DNA from: Emergomyces orientalis
Lineage: Eukaryota > Ascomycota > Eurotiomycetes > Onygenales > Ajellomycetaceae
Direction of reading: 5' to 3'
Length of the DNA stretch: 64,000 bases
Assembly: GCA_002110485.1 (NCBI GenBank)
Contig: MOWL01000051.1
Span: forward strand, 124,001 to 188,000
Part shown: positions 45,969 to 58,600 of the stretch, piece by piece
Numbering within the stretch: position 1 is the stretch's first letter
Layout of the letters: each line of letters starts with the position of its first letter
Translations under genes and position numbers: made by a program
The notes under the pieces: model-generated
Database searches by the model: none
Told to the model about the DNA's origin: nothing
Seen by the model: the letters and a program-made list of their open reading frames with translations, nothing else

Positions 45969-46065
45969 CTTGCCTACCCAATGATGATCCCGGCAGCACC
46001 CCACTCTCTCACATCTCTAAGTTTGCCTATCGGGCACCACATCTTGCTGGCTCTGAGGTAGGAAG
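45969..46065 (+). ncRNA. Candidate box C/D snoRNA
   Basis: A perfect box C ATGATGA (45981-45987) and box D CTGA (46053-46056), 65 nt apart, are enclosed by a terminal stem: CCTACC (45973-45978) pairs exactly with GGTAGG (46057-46062), extended by CTT/AAG across one bulged G. Size (97 nt) and geometry fit a C/D methylation-guide snoRNA. The guide would be the bases ending just before box D (CACCACATCTTGCTGGCT region). I could not identify the rRNA target, and box C'/D' are not obvious. Confidence 0.5.
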
Positions 46066-46920
46066 CTCTCTATGTGTTGCGTTAACTTAGCATTCATTCC
46101 CTTCCCTACACCTTTTCCCTTGACACTAGTGGCGAGTCACCGGCCGGCCATACAAACAGCCAGACGCATTTCTTTCCTTCTCCCCCCCCCCCTTCGGCAG
46201 TGTAGTAGTACCTACGTACTCCATTCAGCCACACCACCGTTGTCTAGACTTTATGCTGCAACACAGCAGTACCCAGGCACACACATGTGCGCACCCTCCA
46301 TTCTGCCCTTCAACGTGTGTTCGGCCTCAAGCGGAGAATTTTTGCCCTACCCAACCATACCAGACCATGCCAGACCATACCAATCCGTTGAAGTCCGAAG
46401 TTCGAGTGTATTCCTATGATGAAAATGGATCGGCTCAAGCGAGTTCGCGCATTTAATTCGGGTTTTTGCAATCGGATTCGATTCGTGTTCTCGAACCTCG
46501 GTCGATTCCGTGCCTCTCCGAGGGATGGGTTGCCATCCAATCATGTTGAAGGTGCTGGTTTCATTCGCCGTTAATTCTTTGTTCGGTTTCTTCTTCTTCT
46601 ATCCCCGGAACTCTGATGTTGCTAGCCGTATACCTGGTTAAGAATGCTGCTTGAAAATGGGAAAAAGATGAAACCCCATCGTGTCTGAGCTGGGAAAAAT
46701 AAAATATGAAAATTAATGTAATGTAAAGTATCATCTATCGTTTCGTGTCGTATATGCTCTCTTGGTTCCCTCTCCGCATTTCACCTACCATCTACCGCTG
46801 ATTATCTACTATGTACCACCCCACCAATGAAGCAAGTAATGCGCTTAGAGTATACGCACCCCTTCAGTTAAAATTTAAAAAAAAGAGCAACAATAAAAAA
46901 AGGGGGCAAAAGCCAAACAT

Positions 46921-49900
46921 TCACTCCTCACCCTCCTCCTCCTCCTCCTCCTCCTCCTCCTCCTCCTCCAACCTCTCAATCATAAACTTAAACACGTCCT
47001 TCTTATGCGCATTGAGCATCTCATTAAGCCCCCGATTCGGAGAGCGGATTAGACGGCCATACCGCTTCGAGAGCTTACGGCTATTCTCAGGTCCGGCCCA
47101 GACGCTGTGCAGGTGCGAGACGAAAACTATGGAGTTCTGTATTGGGGCAAAAATAGTTCGCGGGTGAGTGAATGGGAGTGGGATGGCTGAAAAATGAAAA
47201 TGAAAAAGAAAGAAAGAAAGAAAGTGGGTGCAATGTAGAACGTACCTCTTTATACCATTTCGATAGCCAAGTGGTTGTGTTGCTGGAGACGGCGCGGACG
47301 GGGTTTTCAGCCACGAACGAGATGACTCCGCTGACACGTTCGTGGACTCGTTCTACGTATTATATCTCGAGATTAGTGTCTGGGTTTTCGCGGTCGGATT
47401 CCTTAACATGCAACAGTGCATATTCACGTACCTGTGTTCACTAGGAGATTTGCTAGGCCGAAATATGCATTGCCGACTCCGAGGAAGAAGATGCTTGTGG
47501 CTTCGTTGGGTCTGTTGTATTGATTATAGAGAATTAGCTTAATTTATAGTAGAGAGGGAATGCGAGGAGGGTACACACTCGATATAGTTCTCCCATAGGT
47601 ATGTAGCAAGCTGGTCGCTCATCTGCATACGCGTGCGGTCGTCTTCTAGATACGTCGCTGATTTCTATTACAGAACAAATCTGGTGAGCAACGCTACCTT
47701 GTTTAATCCAACACATCCAAGCAAGGCATTTTAAATTATTGTTTTCTCTCTCACCTCAGACGAAGTAATATGTTTAGGAATATTAACGTCGATGACGCCA
47801 AAGTTGTTCTGGATGGCCCATTCGACATAGTCCTTGACGACATCAGCCTTTCGTCCAACGTTAGCCATTCCCATGACGTGGGACAGAAAATCATAGTTTA
47901 TGGATTTTAAAGGAACGTACAAGCCAGCAGTTGTGCGGTTCTAGAGCGTTGGTGACTGGGTGTGGGAGACCCATAAGTTCGGGTCTGAAAGCACAGAAAA
48001 GACGCTAGTCAGCCTGAACATGAGTACACAGGTGGTAAGGGAGAAATAATGACATACGGGTCGTGGAAGATAACGAGAAGTGGGTTTTCTTTGTCGTAAT
48101 TTTGACTATATTGGCGGATATTGTTAGCCGAATGGCCGACTGGCAACTTTTAGACCAACGGGATTTCTTCTCCTGACCTTGCTAGTACTTGATTCTCAAA
48201 TGATTTGGACATTGAATCTCTGTATATGTAAAGGTTCGTGAGTTTGCATTCGTCATATAGTTGTTTCGCTTGGTATTGTCGAATAATATCTATGAAATAA
48301 AATAAAATGATGAGTATGTCGTTCCATTGGAACAAATTTAGAGATAGGCGTGGGCTTACCATGAACCCGATTTCCCTGGAACGTTTCCGGCGGACCTGCA
48401 CAAACAAGGGTTAGCGAAAGACCCATGACGCAATGGCGGAGACCAGACGATAAATACCTTTCGGGTACATGCACTTCCAGTACGCAGCCTGGATCATCGC
48501 GACTCGTTTTACGGTATGCACCGCAGGTCGGGAAGCGGATGCTGCGTAGAGACGGTCGGGCGGTTCACCCATCAAAGTCCTCGTTACGGCAAGCGCAGAC
48601 TTGGATATTGATCGGAAATTATATCCTCCCTGGATTTAATTACGGTTAAATTAGCCATCATTGAGATTTTCTTCTCACGAAACTATAATAAAATATCGAA
48701 CATGACTTACCTCCAAGCAAACTGCGACCTTACCACCTGCCAAATTCATGAGCATGCGGGTCATATGGGCGTAGCAAGGTGGAGTAACGAAGCATCCTCC
48801 CAATTCGTCACCAGCTGCCGCATCGAAACCAGCAGATACTAGCAAAAATTATTAACATTTTCAATATAACAAGAGCTAGTTAGGGGCGGAAGCTTACTGA
48901 TAACCAGATCCGGATCAAATTCATAAGCGATTGGCATCACAACCTCCTGGAAGGCATACATGTAATCACCGTCACCCATACCCTGTGTTGGCCAGGGGAT
49001 ATTGATATTCCTAGCTGAAGTAAGCCAAATGGAAGCAGAGAGAGTCGAGTGTTTTATTTAAACGAACGAAGTGCTTACTTTCCCAGCCCATTTCCCTCTC
49101 CGCAGTGGTCCCAGTTACCCTCGTTGCCACCAGGATAGAATGATCCGTCTCTATACACGTGAAGAGATATATAAAGGATGTTTGGATCATCATAGAATGC
49201 CTTTTGAATGCCGTTTCCTGTTTATATGTGAGATGGAGATGAAGGGAAGTTTCCGAAACAAGAGTTAGTTACCATGATGTACGTCCCTGTATCAAAACAT
49301 TAGTTTAAACCAAATACATTTCCATTGGCAATGTATGGCACAAGGTATATGTATAAATATTGCAAACAAAAAAAGAAAAAAGAAAAAAGAAAGACATACC
49401 AGTCCAAAATCAAGATCTTCCGACACTTTTCGCCAAACTCCCTCTGACACACCCTCGCCGCAACGCAAACATTATTAAACAAACAGAAGCCCATAGTCTT
49501 GTTATGTTCCGCATGATGGCCCGGCGGCCTTATGACTGCGATAGCATTCTTAACCTGTCGATCCACGACAGCCTTGCAAGTCTCGATAGCGCCGCCACAC
49601 GAGAGGATTGAGGACGTAAAAGTGAGGGAATTGAAATAGATTGAATCCCGCGTGTGCTCGAGTGCAATCAAATCCTCCTCCGACATTTCTGTTTCAAATA
49701 TTGTTAATACGATTGTATAAAATTTATTATAAGCACACACAAACACACACACACACATACACACACACACATCAAAAGTTTAAAATAAGATAAAAACTCA
49801 CCCTTGGTACTTTTCACAAAAGCATAATGCTCTGGATCATGCACCAACGATATCTCCGCCTCGGTTGCTTCTCTCACCCCTATCCGCTGCAGGGGCTGCG

Positions 49901-50483
49901 AGACCAGCGGCCTCGATGACTCTGGATCATCCACAAGCCCAGCCTTACACAACTCCTTGTAGATGTAATAAATGCGCCGTGGATCTTCCGGATGAACGTC
50001 CAGGGTTGGCTTGACTTCACAGTGATACCGCATGCGGATATCATAACATAACCCCGTCGCCAGCGACGCCAGGGGTAAGCCCCTCGTGTCCTCAACGCTG
50101 TCGTTGGGCCAGTCCGAGTCTTCCTCGACAAGGCTATCCGGGTCAGAATCGTACTTGAGATCCTGCGGCGATTTTTTTCTTTCCGGAGTAGCGGCCGTAG
50201 CGTGGTCTTGTGGGGCGTCGACGCTTCTGACTAGATTCCCCGGGGCGGCAAATTTCTCTCGGAACGCCTGCATTAATGATGGCGCATGACCATGAGGTGG
50301 GGTTGGGGCGGGAGCTGCCACTTGTGCTGATGGTGTCTGTGCAGGTGTGCCGTTCAATTCCAGAGGGCTGGGAGGTTTCTCCTCTGGGCTACCACTCAAG
50401 GGGCGGCCGGGTCCAATGGGGATAACGGTTGGTGGAGCCATGTCGGACATGACGACATCCTCGTCCTCTTCCATTGTTGACAT
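46921..50483 (-). CDS. hda1: Class II histone deacetylase HDA1 with C-terminal Arb2 domain
   Basis: Sixteen exons on the minus strand, 792 residues: 50483-49802, 49688-49400, 49286-49273, 49217-49079, 49010-48898, 48838-48711, 48629-48458, 48395-48360, 48289-48178, 48105-48058, 47984-47921, 47847-47755, 47664-47579, 47511-47432, 47352-47246, 47136-46921. After a disordered N terminus comes the deacetylase domain: RPPGHHAEHNKTMGFCLFNN, the zinc-binding W-D-VHHGNG (partly on a 14-nt exon), DGSFYPGGNEGN, LVIISAGFDAAAGD and CLEGGYN. The C-terminal Arb2 domain (NPLLVIFHDPPELMG, DYVEWAIQNNFGVIDVNIPK) matches fungal HDA1/HdaA, and the protein ends in a long Glu run encoded by a CTC repeat. It is a nuclear lysine deacetylase; in Aspergillus the HdaA orthologue represses secondary-metabolite clusters and supports oxidative-stress resistance. 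All exon phases close. Confidence 0.95.
49735..49775. repeat. CA microsatellite in HDA1 intron 1
   Basis: An (AC)n tract with two interruptions, inside the first intron of HDA1 (49689-49801). Likely length-polymorphic between strains. Confidence 0.9.
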
Positions 50484-52413
50484 GTTATGGGATTAAAGGT
50501 TCTCTACGCACTAGGGCTTCCCCGTTTCTGTAGGTATGATTGCGGGGGACGGAAATGTGTCTCAGCAGCGCATACTTCAGATCTCACTGAGGCTTGGCCT
50601 GCACTGCACCGTTTTAAACCAGTAAAACGAAGCAGATCCCGCAGCAACAAGATATAACAAAAAAAAAAAAAAAAAAAAAAAACAAAAAAACAAACAAGGA
50701 ATCAAAAAAGGACACAAGCGTTTCGGGAATGAGAGAAAACAAATATAACAAAAAAAGAGATGAGCGGGCAGATAGGAACTCAACAGAAAATTAAAAGCAA
50801 CTCCCTTTCCCTGCCCTTCTCTGTCCCTTCTCCCCGTGGATGATTACAAAAGAGAAAACAACAGAGGTTAAACTTAGCAAAAGAAAAAGAATAAATAATA
50901 CAAAAGAAGGTTGGGAGATGAGAAACGTAATACTATAATAACAACAACTCCTCAGGTAAAAACAAAGAAGGTGGCTGAAGAGGGAGGGGCCGGGGGGGGG
51001 GAGGGGGGATAAATAACAAATCAAATTCAGATACAATCAAAAGGGAAGATAGATATGGGAATATAAAGAATAGAAAATAAACTACCGCCCCAAGTGAGAA
51101 AAGAGAGATAGATAGAGCGCGTTCGTAGAGAGCAAACAACCGGGAAAGCAAGCTATGTAGTTTCAGAACCACAGCCACAGAGTACCAAGGTAGTATGTAT
51201 TGAGTGAGTAGCAGAGTCCCAGTAAAAAGCTACAAACCCTCCTTTTTCCCAATTGAAGAATAAAAAAATGCGGCCTATTCCCTTCTGACAGCCTCAGTTG
51301 GTGGTTGTGAGGAACTAGATAAACTTGGTTTTCTTTTTTTTTAAAATAAATATCTTCTTTTTTTTTGGTTTGCTGCCCTTTTTGTTGGTTGTAGAATTGC
51401 GACAAAAGTTGAAGCTTGAGAGAAAGACAGAGGATGAAAGGTCGAATATGACCACGTGATGACGGATCATTGTTATTCCGGGATGACCCACACGTGATGT
51501 GGCTGGCACGATGAAGTTACTAGGGATGAAATGCGATGAAATGCAGAGGAATCTGTTATTAGGAGGATGAGAGAAGGATGAGAGAAGGATACGGGAAAAA
51601 TTAGATTCTACTAACTGGCGTATTGAGTGGTTGCATTGGTTGTAGTTATGGAATTGAGCGGTTTCAGTTTGACTCTTCACTCCATTTCTTGGCGGACTTG
51701 ACTTACTGAATCCGGTTCAATCAAAGGAAGTTTACAAGCAACCTGTTGAAGCTACAATCACCAAGGAGAAGAAAATAGGACACGTGCAGAACAAATTCTC
51801 CGTGAATTGCTTGACACCATAATTATTATTATCGTTTCGCAATTGGAATCGCATCATTCTTTTTTCATACCTTCTAAATCAAGTAACTACTATCTCGTGC
51901 CCTCCACGTTTCTTTTCTTCACATGTAATTTTTTTCCCCATTCAAGATAAACGGAAAACGAAAAACAGGAGAAATGGAAAGAGAATGAAGCAAAAAAATA
52001 ATTTTAAGTAAAATAAAGGGGGAAGAATATAAAAAAAGATAAGCGTTTATCTCCACTCCGCTCCACTCCACACGAACCCCTCCTTTTCCTACAAAGACTC
52101 CCAGATCAAGGAAAATAGGTTATTAAAGAAGAATGTGATTTTGATTTGATATTGATTTTCAAGTTAGGTCTTTTTTATAAAAATAAAAAAAGGTGGGGGG
52201 GGGATTAAATTATCAGAGTGGGCGCGGGCAATATGTAGGGACAGAGAACGGCACCAGAGGATTGAGTTTTTGCCTTTGTCTTACGTCGTGTCTTTTTTGT
52301 GATCGTTTTTTTCCTAATTTACTCAAAAAAAACGGAGGGGGCCGGGGAACGGAAACGGGGAGACCGGAGCTTATTTAGAGGACGCTTCTTTCCCTACTGC
52401 TCGCTGCTGATTG
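50484..52413. other. Intergenic region between HDA1 and GAPDH
   Basis: Promoter of HDA1 and 3' region of GAPDH. Contains an A tract (about 50659-50682), a G-rich run (about 50989-51008) and other homopolymers; no coding region. Confidence 0.5.
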
Positions 52414-54010
52414 CTATTTGCCAGCGTCGACCTTCGCAATGTAGGCTGTCACACAAAGCATTAGCATGAGTATTCCTTGCACACAAACACCTAGTCGGGG
52501 AGGTTGGGAGGGGAAGAAAAGCTTACAGATGAGGTCGAGGACACGGCGGGAGTAGCCCCACTCGTTGTCGTACCAAGAGATAAGTTTGATGAAGTGGTCA
52601 TTGAGGGCAATGCCAGCGGAGGCATCGAAGATGGAGGAGCGAGGGTCTCCGTTCAGGTCAGTGGAGACAAGAGCGTCCTCGGAGTAGCCGAGGATACCTG
52701 CGGGAAGCAAAGACAAAGAAGAATATTAATTAGGGGCATGCAGGCCAACTTTTATTATGTTATTGACCGGGCAAAGGTCCTAAAAGAAAAACTTACCCTT
52801 GAGCTCGCCCTCGGAGGCCGCTTTGATTGTCTTCTTGATCTGGTCGTAGGTGACGGCCTTCTCAGTTTTGCAGGTGAGGTCAACGACGGAGACGTTGGAG
52901 GTGGGAACACGCATGGACATGCCCGTGAGCTTGCCGTTAAGGGCTGGGATGACTTTCCCCACGGCCTTGGCGGCACCGGTGCTGCTGGGGATGATGTTCT
53001 GTGCCGCAGTGCGGCCACCACGCCAGTCCTTGGAGGACGGCCCATCGACGGTCTTCTGGGTGGCAGTGTAGGAGTGGATGGTGGTCATGAGGCCCTCAGT
53101 GAGGCCGAAGTTGTCATGGATGACCTTTGCGAGCGGGGCGAGGCAGTTGGTGGTGCAGGAGGCATTGGAGAGGACGTTGATGTCAGGGTTGTATGTTTTC
53201 TCGTTGACGCCCATGACGAACATGGGGGCGTCTGCGGAGGGGGCGGAGATGATGACCTTCTTGGCACCGCCCTTCAAATGGGCGCTGGCCTTCTCTGTGG
53301 TGGTGAAGACACCGGTGGACTCGACGACGTAGTGAGCACCGTGCTTGGCCCAGGGGATGTTGGCGGGGTCTCTCTCTTGGTAGAAGTGGACGGTCTTGCC
53401 GTTGACGGTCAGGCCGTTGTCGCTGACCTGGATATCGCCTTTGAACTGGCCGTGTGTGGAGTCATATTTGAGCATGTAGGCCTATGGAGCCCATATAATT
53501 AGCTATTTTCTTGTTCCGACATGAATATAAGGCAATATGAAAGCAATTCCTTCTATTATCATTGATTATTGAAAGGGAATGAATCTGGCCGGATGGGGGT
53601 ATTGTTCTTCTCACGTACCGCATAGTGGGTTTCAATGAAGGGATCGTTCACGGCAACGATCTCAACGTCATCATGTTCAACACTGCAAAGCTTTTATCAG
53701 TATAACGAAAGAAACCACAACAAACGCAATGTACCAAGGCCATTCATTGAGTAGATTGGCAAAAAAAAATACTCACGCATTTCGGAAGACCTGGGACATT
53801 AATATTAGCAATCAAGTCAAGGAATAAAAAGTTGCAAAGAGGTGGAAAAGGAAGGGTTTTTGCACAGGGGGAAACATACAATACGACCAATACGACCGAA
53901 GCCGTTGATTCCGACCTAGAAAATGCAATTGTTAGCCAACTGGAATGCGATGCGAATATAGATTAGATACGTAGGTCCACGAGTGTATATGTATTTACCT
54001 TGATAGCCAT
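52414..54010 (-). CDS. gpdA: Glyceraldehyde-3-phosphate dehydrogenase
   Basis: Seven exons on the minus strand (54010-53999, 53915-53880, 53790-53777, 53682-53619, 53481-52797, 52697-52527, 52445-52414) give 337 residues, the standard size. Three tiny 5' exons (12, 36, 14 nt) encode MAIK, VGINGFGRIGRI and VFRNA, a split typical of filamentous-fungal gpd genes. The NAD-binding motif INGFGRIGR, the active-site SNASCTTNCLAPLAKVI with its catalytic Cys, and WYDNEWGYS are intact. Cytosolic glycolytic enzyme converting glyceraldehyde 3-phosphate to 1,3-bisphosphoglycerate with NAD. Third-position G/C bias is strong, as expected of a highly expressed gene. A copia element lies 1.08 kb upstream of the start codon. 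Confidence 0.98.
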
Positions 54011-55088
54011 GTTTGCTGATTATTTGTTGATTGTAGGTGTGAATAAAGACACTGTGTTTTACAAAAACAATGGCGGGGCAAAGCTGGTCAGTAAAAAGGA
54101 AGAAAATGTTGGGAAATTGGCAGAACGGCGGGGTAGCTCGGGAAGAGGAGCAGGGAAGCCAATGTTATGACAAAGGAACGACGGGAGGAGAAGTACTCAC
54201 ATATAGCTGGATAATGCAGATGAACCCTTTCTTTATAGAATACAGGAGTTTGTTTTCTTGATAAAAAGAAAAGAAGACGCAGAAGCAGGTGCGGAAGACG
54301 AGGAGAGGGAGAGAGGAAAAAAGGAGGGGAGATTCAGAAAATGTGGGATGGGCCGAAGACTAAATAACTTACGCAGTGCCAACAAATGAGCCTTACTCAA
54401 ACTCATTGAGACACAACAAAAAAAAAAAAAAAAAAACAGCCATTCGTCATAAGGGGAGATCCTGGCTTTTTGTTTGACGTAATGATTACCTAGATAGTTT
54501 ACTCGCCTGGCTGGGCTGTCTGTTGAAACTGCGGCTAATGTCAGGCCACCGGACAGATACTAGATACAAGATGTAGATACTATATAGTGACCTCCATCAA
54601 ACAAATGATTTCCAACTATATTTACTCTCTTTCTCTTCAACAAATTCACGACTCCTTTTATTATTACTCCTTTTAACTCATCATTATTACCCCCCCCCGG
54701 CCGCTGGATGAATAAAACGGAGGACCCGCAGCGGTTCAACTTACCCTCTCTCCCGACATCATCGCCGGGTTGACCCGTTAATTCCAACTACTGCACTCTC
54801 AGCCGATATTAAATTAATTTTTCCTTTATTTTTTTTAATTTTTTTTGCCAGGAGGGATTTTTACAGCATAACATCCCATCCTCCCGGTTATTTCGGGGCT
54901 TCAATGGCTAGTTCAGGACTATATTTCTCTTCCCCCTCCAAGAAAAGAACTTATAAGTACAATAGTCAGGAAGAATGTGGCTGGAGCTGTTTATATTTTC
55001 TCTTGTTTGTCCCTGTCCCGCACTGCAGGTGGACACTGTTGCCATTGTTATTTTGTTATTGCTGTAGAATTATATCTAACTATAGTAC
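54011..55088 (-). promoter_or_regulatory. GAPDH promoter, proximal part
   Basis: Holds the GAPDH leader and promoter up to the copia insertion; the original upstream DNA resumes at 60736. Contains an A tract (about 54416-54436) and a C tract (about 54691-54700). No gene. Confidence 0.5.
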
Positions 55089-55093
55089 TCTCT

Positions 55094-55426
55094 TGTCAAA
55101 CACCTGATTATTAATCAAGCGCCAAACGGATGCATCGAACCATTCAAATCTCCACCAAATACGCCACTCCATCTACTATCATTATTTTTCTCCTAGTTTC
55201 CACCTAATTTGGATATTTCATTTGGTATATGACAGACTATTGATTATTGTATGTAACATGCCCCTATATGGGCATATTTTGTAATATAGCTAGCGAGAGA
55301 TTCATGGTTATAAAAAGCCATGGAAAACCTGTAGATATGGAGAAGGGGGGGAGCCCAAAAAATTCAATTTTTAACTTCACTTTTTCATTTGTACGCGAAC
55401 ATTCTACCATTTAAAAATCTCTCATA
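55094..55426 (+). repeat. 5' LTR of the copia element
   Basis: 333 bp. Ends defined by the TCTCT target duplication and confirmed by the solo LTR at 13265-13596, which has its own duplication. Confidence 0.95.
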
Positions 55427-55440
55427 GTTATGAGCCCGGG
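55427..55440 (+). other. Primer-binding site, anticodon arm of initiator tRNA-Met
   Basis: Immediately after the LTR the sequence GTTATGAGCCC is the complement of GGGCTCATAAC, the anticodon stem-loop (anticodon CAT) of eukaryotic initiator tRNA-Met. This is the half-tRNA priming mode known for Drosophila copia. Confidence 0.75.
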
Positions 55441-55639
55441 TGCAACTACTGCGCCAACCCAATTCAAATACAATTAGGAATACATTCCTATTTTTATATG
55501 AGATTTTCTGAATACATTCAAATCAACTTCACCGAAGAAAAATCTGCAGTTAAAACTCTCAAACAGACTATCACTACTCTACAGACCAATCTTACTACAC
55601 TTCTATATAAATGCCTACTACACGCTCATCGAACACACA

Positions 55640-58600
55640 ATGACTACTATGGTCAATAAGAAGATCATCCTCGCATCCAAGAAGGATTGAGACCTATGAT
55701 ATGATGAAGTTCAAGCCAAAGCATATACTCTTGGTTTTAATGAATATATTGATCTCAACACTGAAGAGATTCCTCCCCCTTCAAAGCCTTCTCACTATGA
55801 GGTGCCAGAAGGATATGACACATCTGAGATGGCACATGCCAGTCAATCACATCTGTTTCTACATAAAGAACATGTTGCTGAGTATAATATCTGTCTCAAA
55901 AGTGCAAGGGAATTGTACACCCATATAATGGGCAGTATAGACCCGAATATCCGACTCTTCTTGTTCAAAGAAGTAAATCCATGGAAAATCTTGAAGGAAT
56001 TGAAAGATTACATTGCTTCTACTACTCACCAGCGAGAAGTAGAGCTTACAAACTGATTTTTGAAGCTATCAAAGCCTTCAGAAGTATGAAAAAGAACACC
56101 ATCTGATTAGCTACTGAAATGAGAGAACTGCCTCAATCTAGTCCTTCAATATAAGGTTGATGGGTTCACTAGTGAACGTGGCAATCTATATAGATTCTTA
56201 AATGCTGCGCAGGCAGTTCACCCAGAATTCACCGATTTCCGCCGCCAGGAGCTGGAGAATACTCTAATCATCAGCAAGAATCCATTCTCAATCTGTGAAA
56301 TGATCAATCTCTTTAGATCTCACTGCAGAACGCGAGTAGTAGAAGATAGATCAAAGTCAACTAAGCAGAATGCTATATTCGCGGCATATCAAGATCGTAC
56401 GACTAATGCTGCCTCTGAGAATGCCTCTGAGAATTCTGCTGAAAAAGCCACTACACCCGCCAAACCCTCAGATCAACCATTGATAAGCTGTCCCTGCATA
56501 TGCGGAATACGTCACTGATTCACTGAATGTTGGTATTTGAACCCTGATAAACACTCAGCTGGGTGGACACCGAACCCTGAGACCGCGGCAAAGGTGAAGT
56601 GATTGTTAAAAAACCCTCAAACAAAAAGAGTAGTGAAGAATGTGCTTGCTAAAGCAAGCAGAGATTAACTCTCTGCTGTAGCAGCAGCATTTGAAACCTC
56701 AGAGAATGATTCAGAATCAGAGAAGCATACTGCTCTTGCAACAACTGCTTTTACAATGGAACATGGTGGAAGCTATCAGTATCCACTACAAAATAGCTTC
56801 ATATACGATACTGGGGCTAATAAACATGTGTGCAACAATTTGAGCCGTTTTGAGAACTTCGAAGAGGTCAAGAAATCATTTCTATATGCAGGCAACACAA
56901 AGATGGCTATACAGGGCACAGGCAATGTATGGATCAATGTCAATTCATCTAAGGGAGTAAAATGCATACTTCTACTTAATGTGGCATACATCTCTAACTT
57001 TCATACAAATATCGCTGCCTCCCCTTTCTTCAAAAAGAAAGGTCTAGGGATTGATGAACTCAATCTTACTATAGTCAACAGTGAATGAGTTGCTAAATTC
57101 AATTTAACCTATGTCCATGAGAAATACGTCCTCGAGTATAACCCTATTATCAAGAATAGTCTGAATATCAAAGACACAGCATTCGCAGTACGATCTGCAC
57201 TACCCAGGCCACCGATCCCAGCCACTACTAACCTATGGCATACACGCCTGGCACACGCTGGCCCGGAAGTTCTTGAACACCTCCCGATAGAGATCACTGG
57301 AACCAAGCTCACTAACAGGCCGAAAACAGCAGACTGTGAAGCCTGCAGACTCAGCAAGATGCATAGCATTGTGTCCCAAAGACCGATGAGCTGCAGGAGC
57401 CGCCCATTCAAAATCCTACATTTTGATATAATCCACATTGAGAAATCCTACAATGGTCTCAAATATATTGCACATCTCTACGATCCGTACACCCACCTTC
57501 ATAGAATTGGATGCATGAAAAAGAAATCTGAATCCTTTGAATTTATAAAGAATACTATTCTTATAATCAAGAAACAGATGGGTATAGATGTTCTCAAACT
57601 TCACACAGATGGGGAAAAATCTCTATCCTCCATGTTTGAGCAATGGGTCTGTGATGAAGGAATCCTTGTAGAGCGTTCAGCACTCTATACACCAGAGCAG
57701 AACGGGCTCGCAGAACGCTCAGAGGGTATGATTATTAAAGCCACACGAACATTGCGAATAGCAGCTAGATTCCCACATAACCTCTGGCCCGAGATTGCTG
57801 AGGCAGCGGCATACCTACTAAATCGAACGCCCACACGGGCATTAAACTGGAAGTCCCCGAACCGAGTCCTAGTTGAATATACGCAAGATGCTGATATCAT
57901 TAAAAGTTCAGAACTCTCACATCTACAGGCATATGAGTGCAAGGCATATGTACTAAATAAAAAGATGCCAAAAATGTTGAAGCTTGCTGCAAGAGCTAAG
58001 ATTGGATTCTTAATTGACTACTCTTCAACTAACATTTTCCAAATCTGGCTTTCACAGTCAAATGAGATTGTTGAATCTCATGATGTTCTATTTGATGAAA
58101 ATACCTTCTTTGACCCTCTAAATCTGCCGGATGAGGATGTACTAGAGTCTATTATATCCACTACTAATGGGATTCAGCTCAGGAAAGCTAATGAAACGGA
58201 TGAGGAAAAGGTTGAAGAAATCGAGGATTCACTATTCTATATGACACCAGCGGTTCAAAAACCCGCAGGGGTTTCAGAGCACGGGCCACCCACAGCAAAA
58301 TCTGCCGATCCGCCCACGGAGGATTCAACGCCCGAAGAGCCTCTCACGCCGGAGCCAACACCTCCGCCGCCTAGTGTGCCTATAATTAGCCCGGATGGCC
58401 ATGATATGCCAACACCTGGCAGCTTTCCCGAAGCCGAGATCTCGTCCGAGATCATGGAAACTCCAACTAGTGAATTCCCTGCAATTGATGATCCATCAAA
58501 TCAATTAATGGAATCACTTGATAGCTCACTACAGAATCTTACCATTCAAAATGCTTCAAGATGTGAAATACACAGTCAAATCTCACCTTCTAACATAGTC

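Larger units (their letters stand above)
43817..46920. other. 3.1-kb interval without protein gene; probable non-coding transcript locus
   Basis: Lies between the 3' ends of HSF (plus) and HDA1 (minus), yet has a strong plus-strand TATA box (TATATAAATA, 44715-44724) followed by about 600 bp of pyrimidine-rich sequence as in fungal leaders, a duplicated block (45398-45541 and 45708-45823) and a box C/D snoRNA candidate (45969-46065). The several overlapping open frames at 44705-45262 are low-complexity Ser/Phe/Leu-rich artefacts of the pyrimidine bias. Confidence 0.5.

Noticed and set aside
46415..46421. Second box C-like ATGATGA
   Set aside because: No box D within a plausible distance and no flanking stem.
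52504..53502. 332-codon plus-strand open frame across GAPDH
   Set aside because: Exact antisense of the GAPDH exons; Gly/Val/Asp-rich artefact of strong codon bias, with no independent features.
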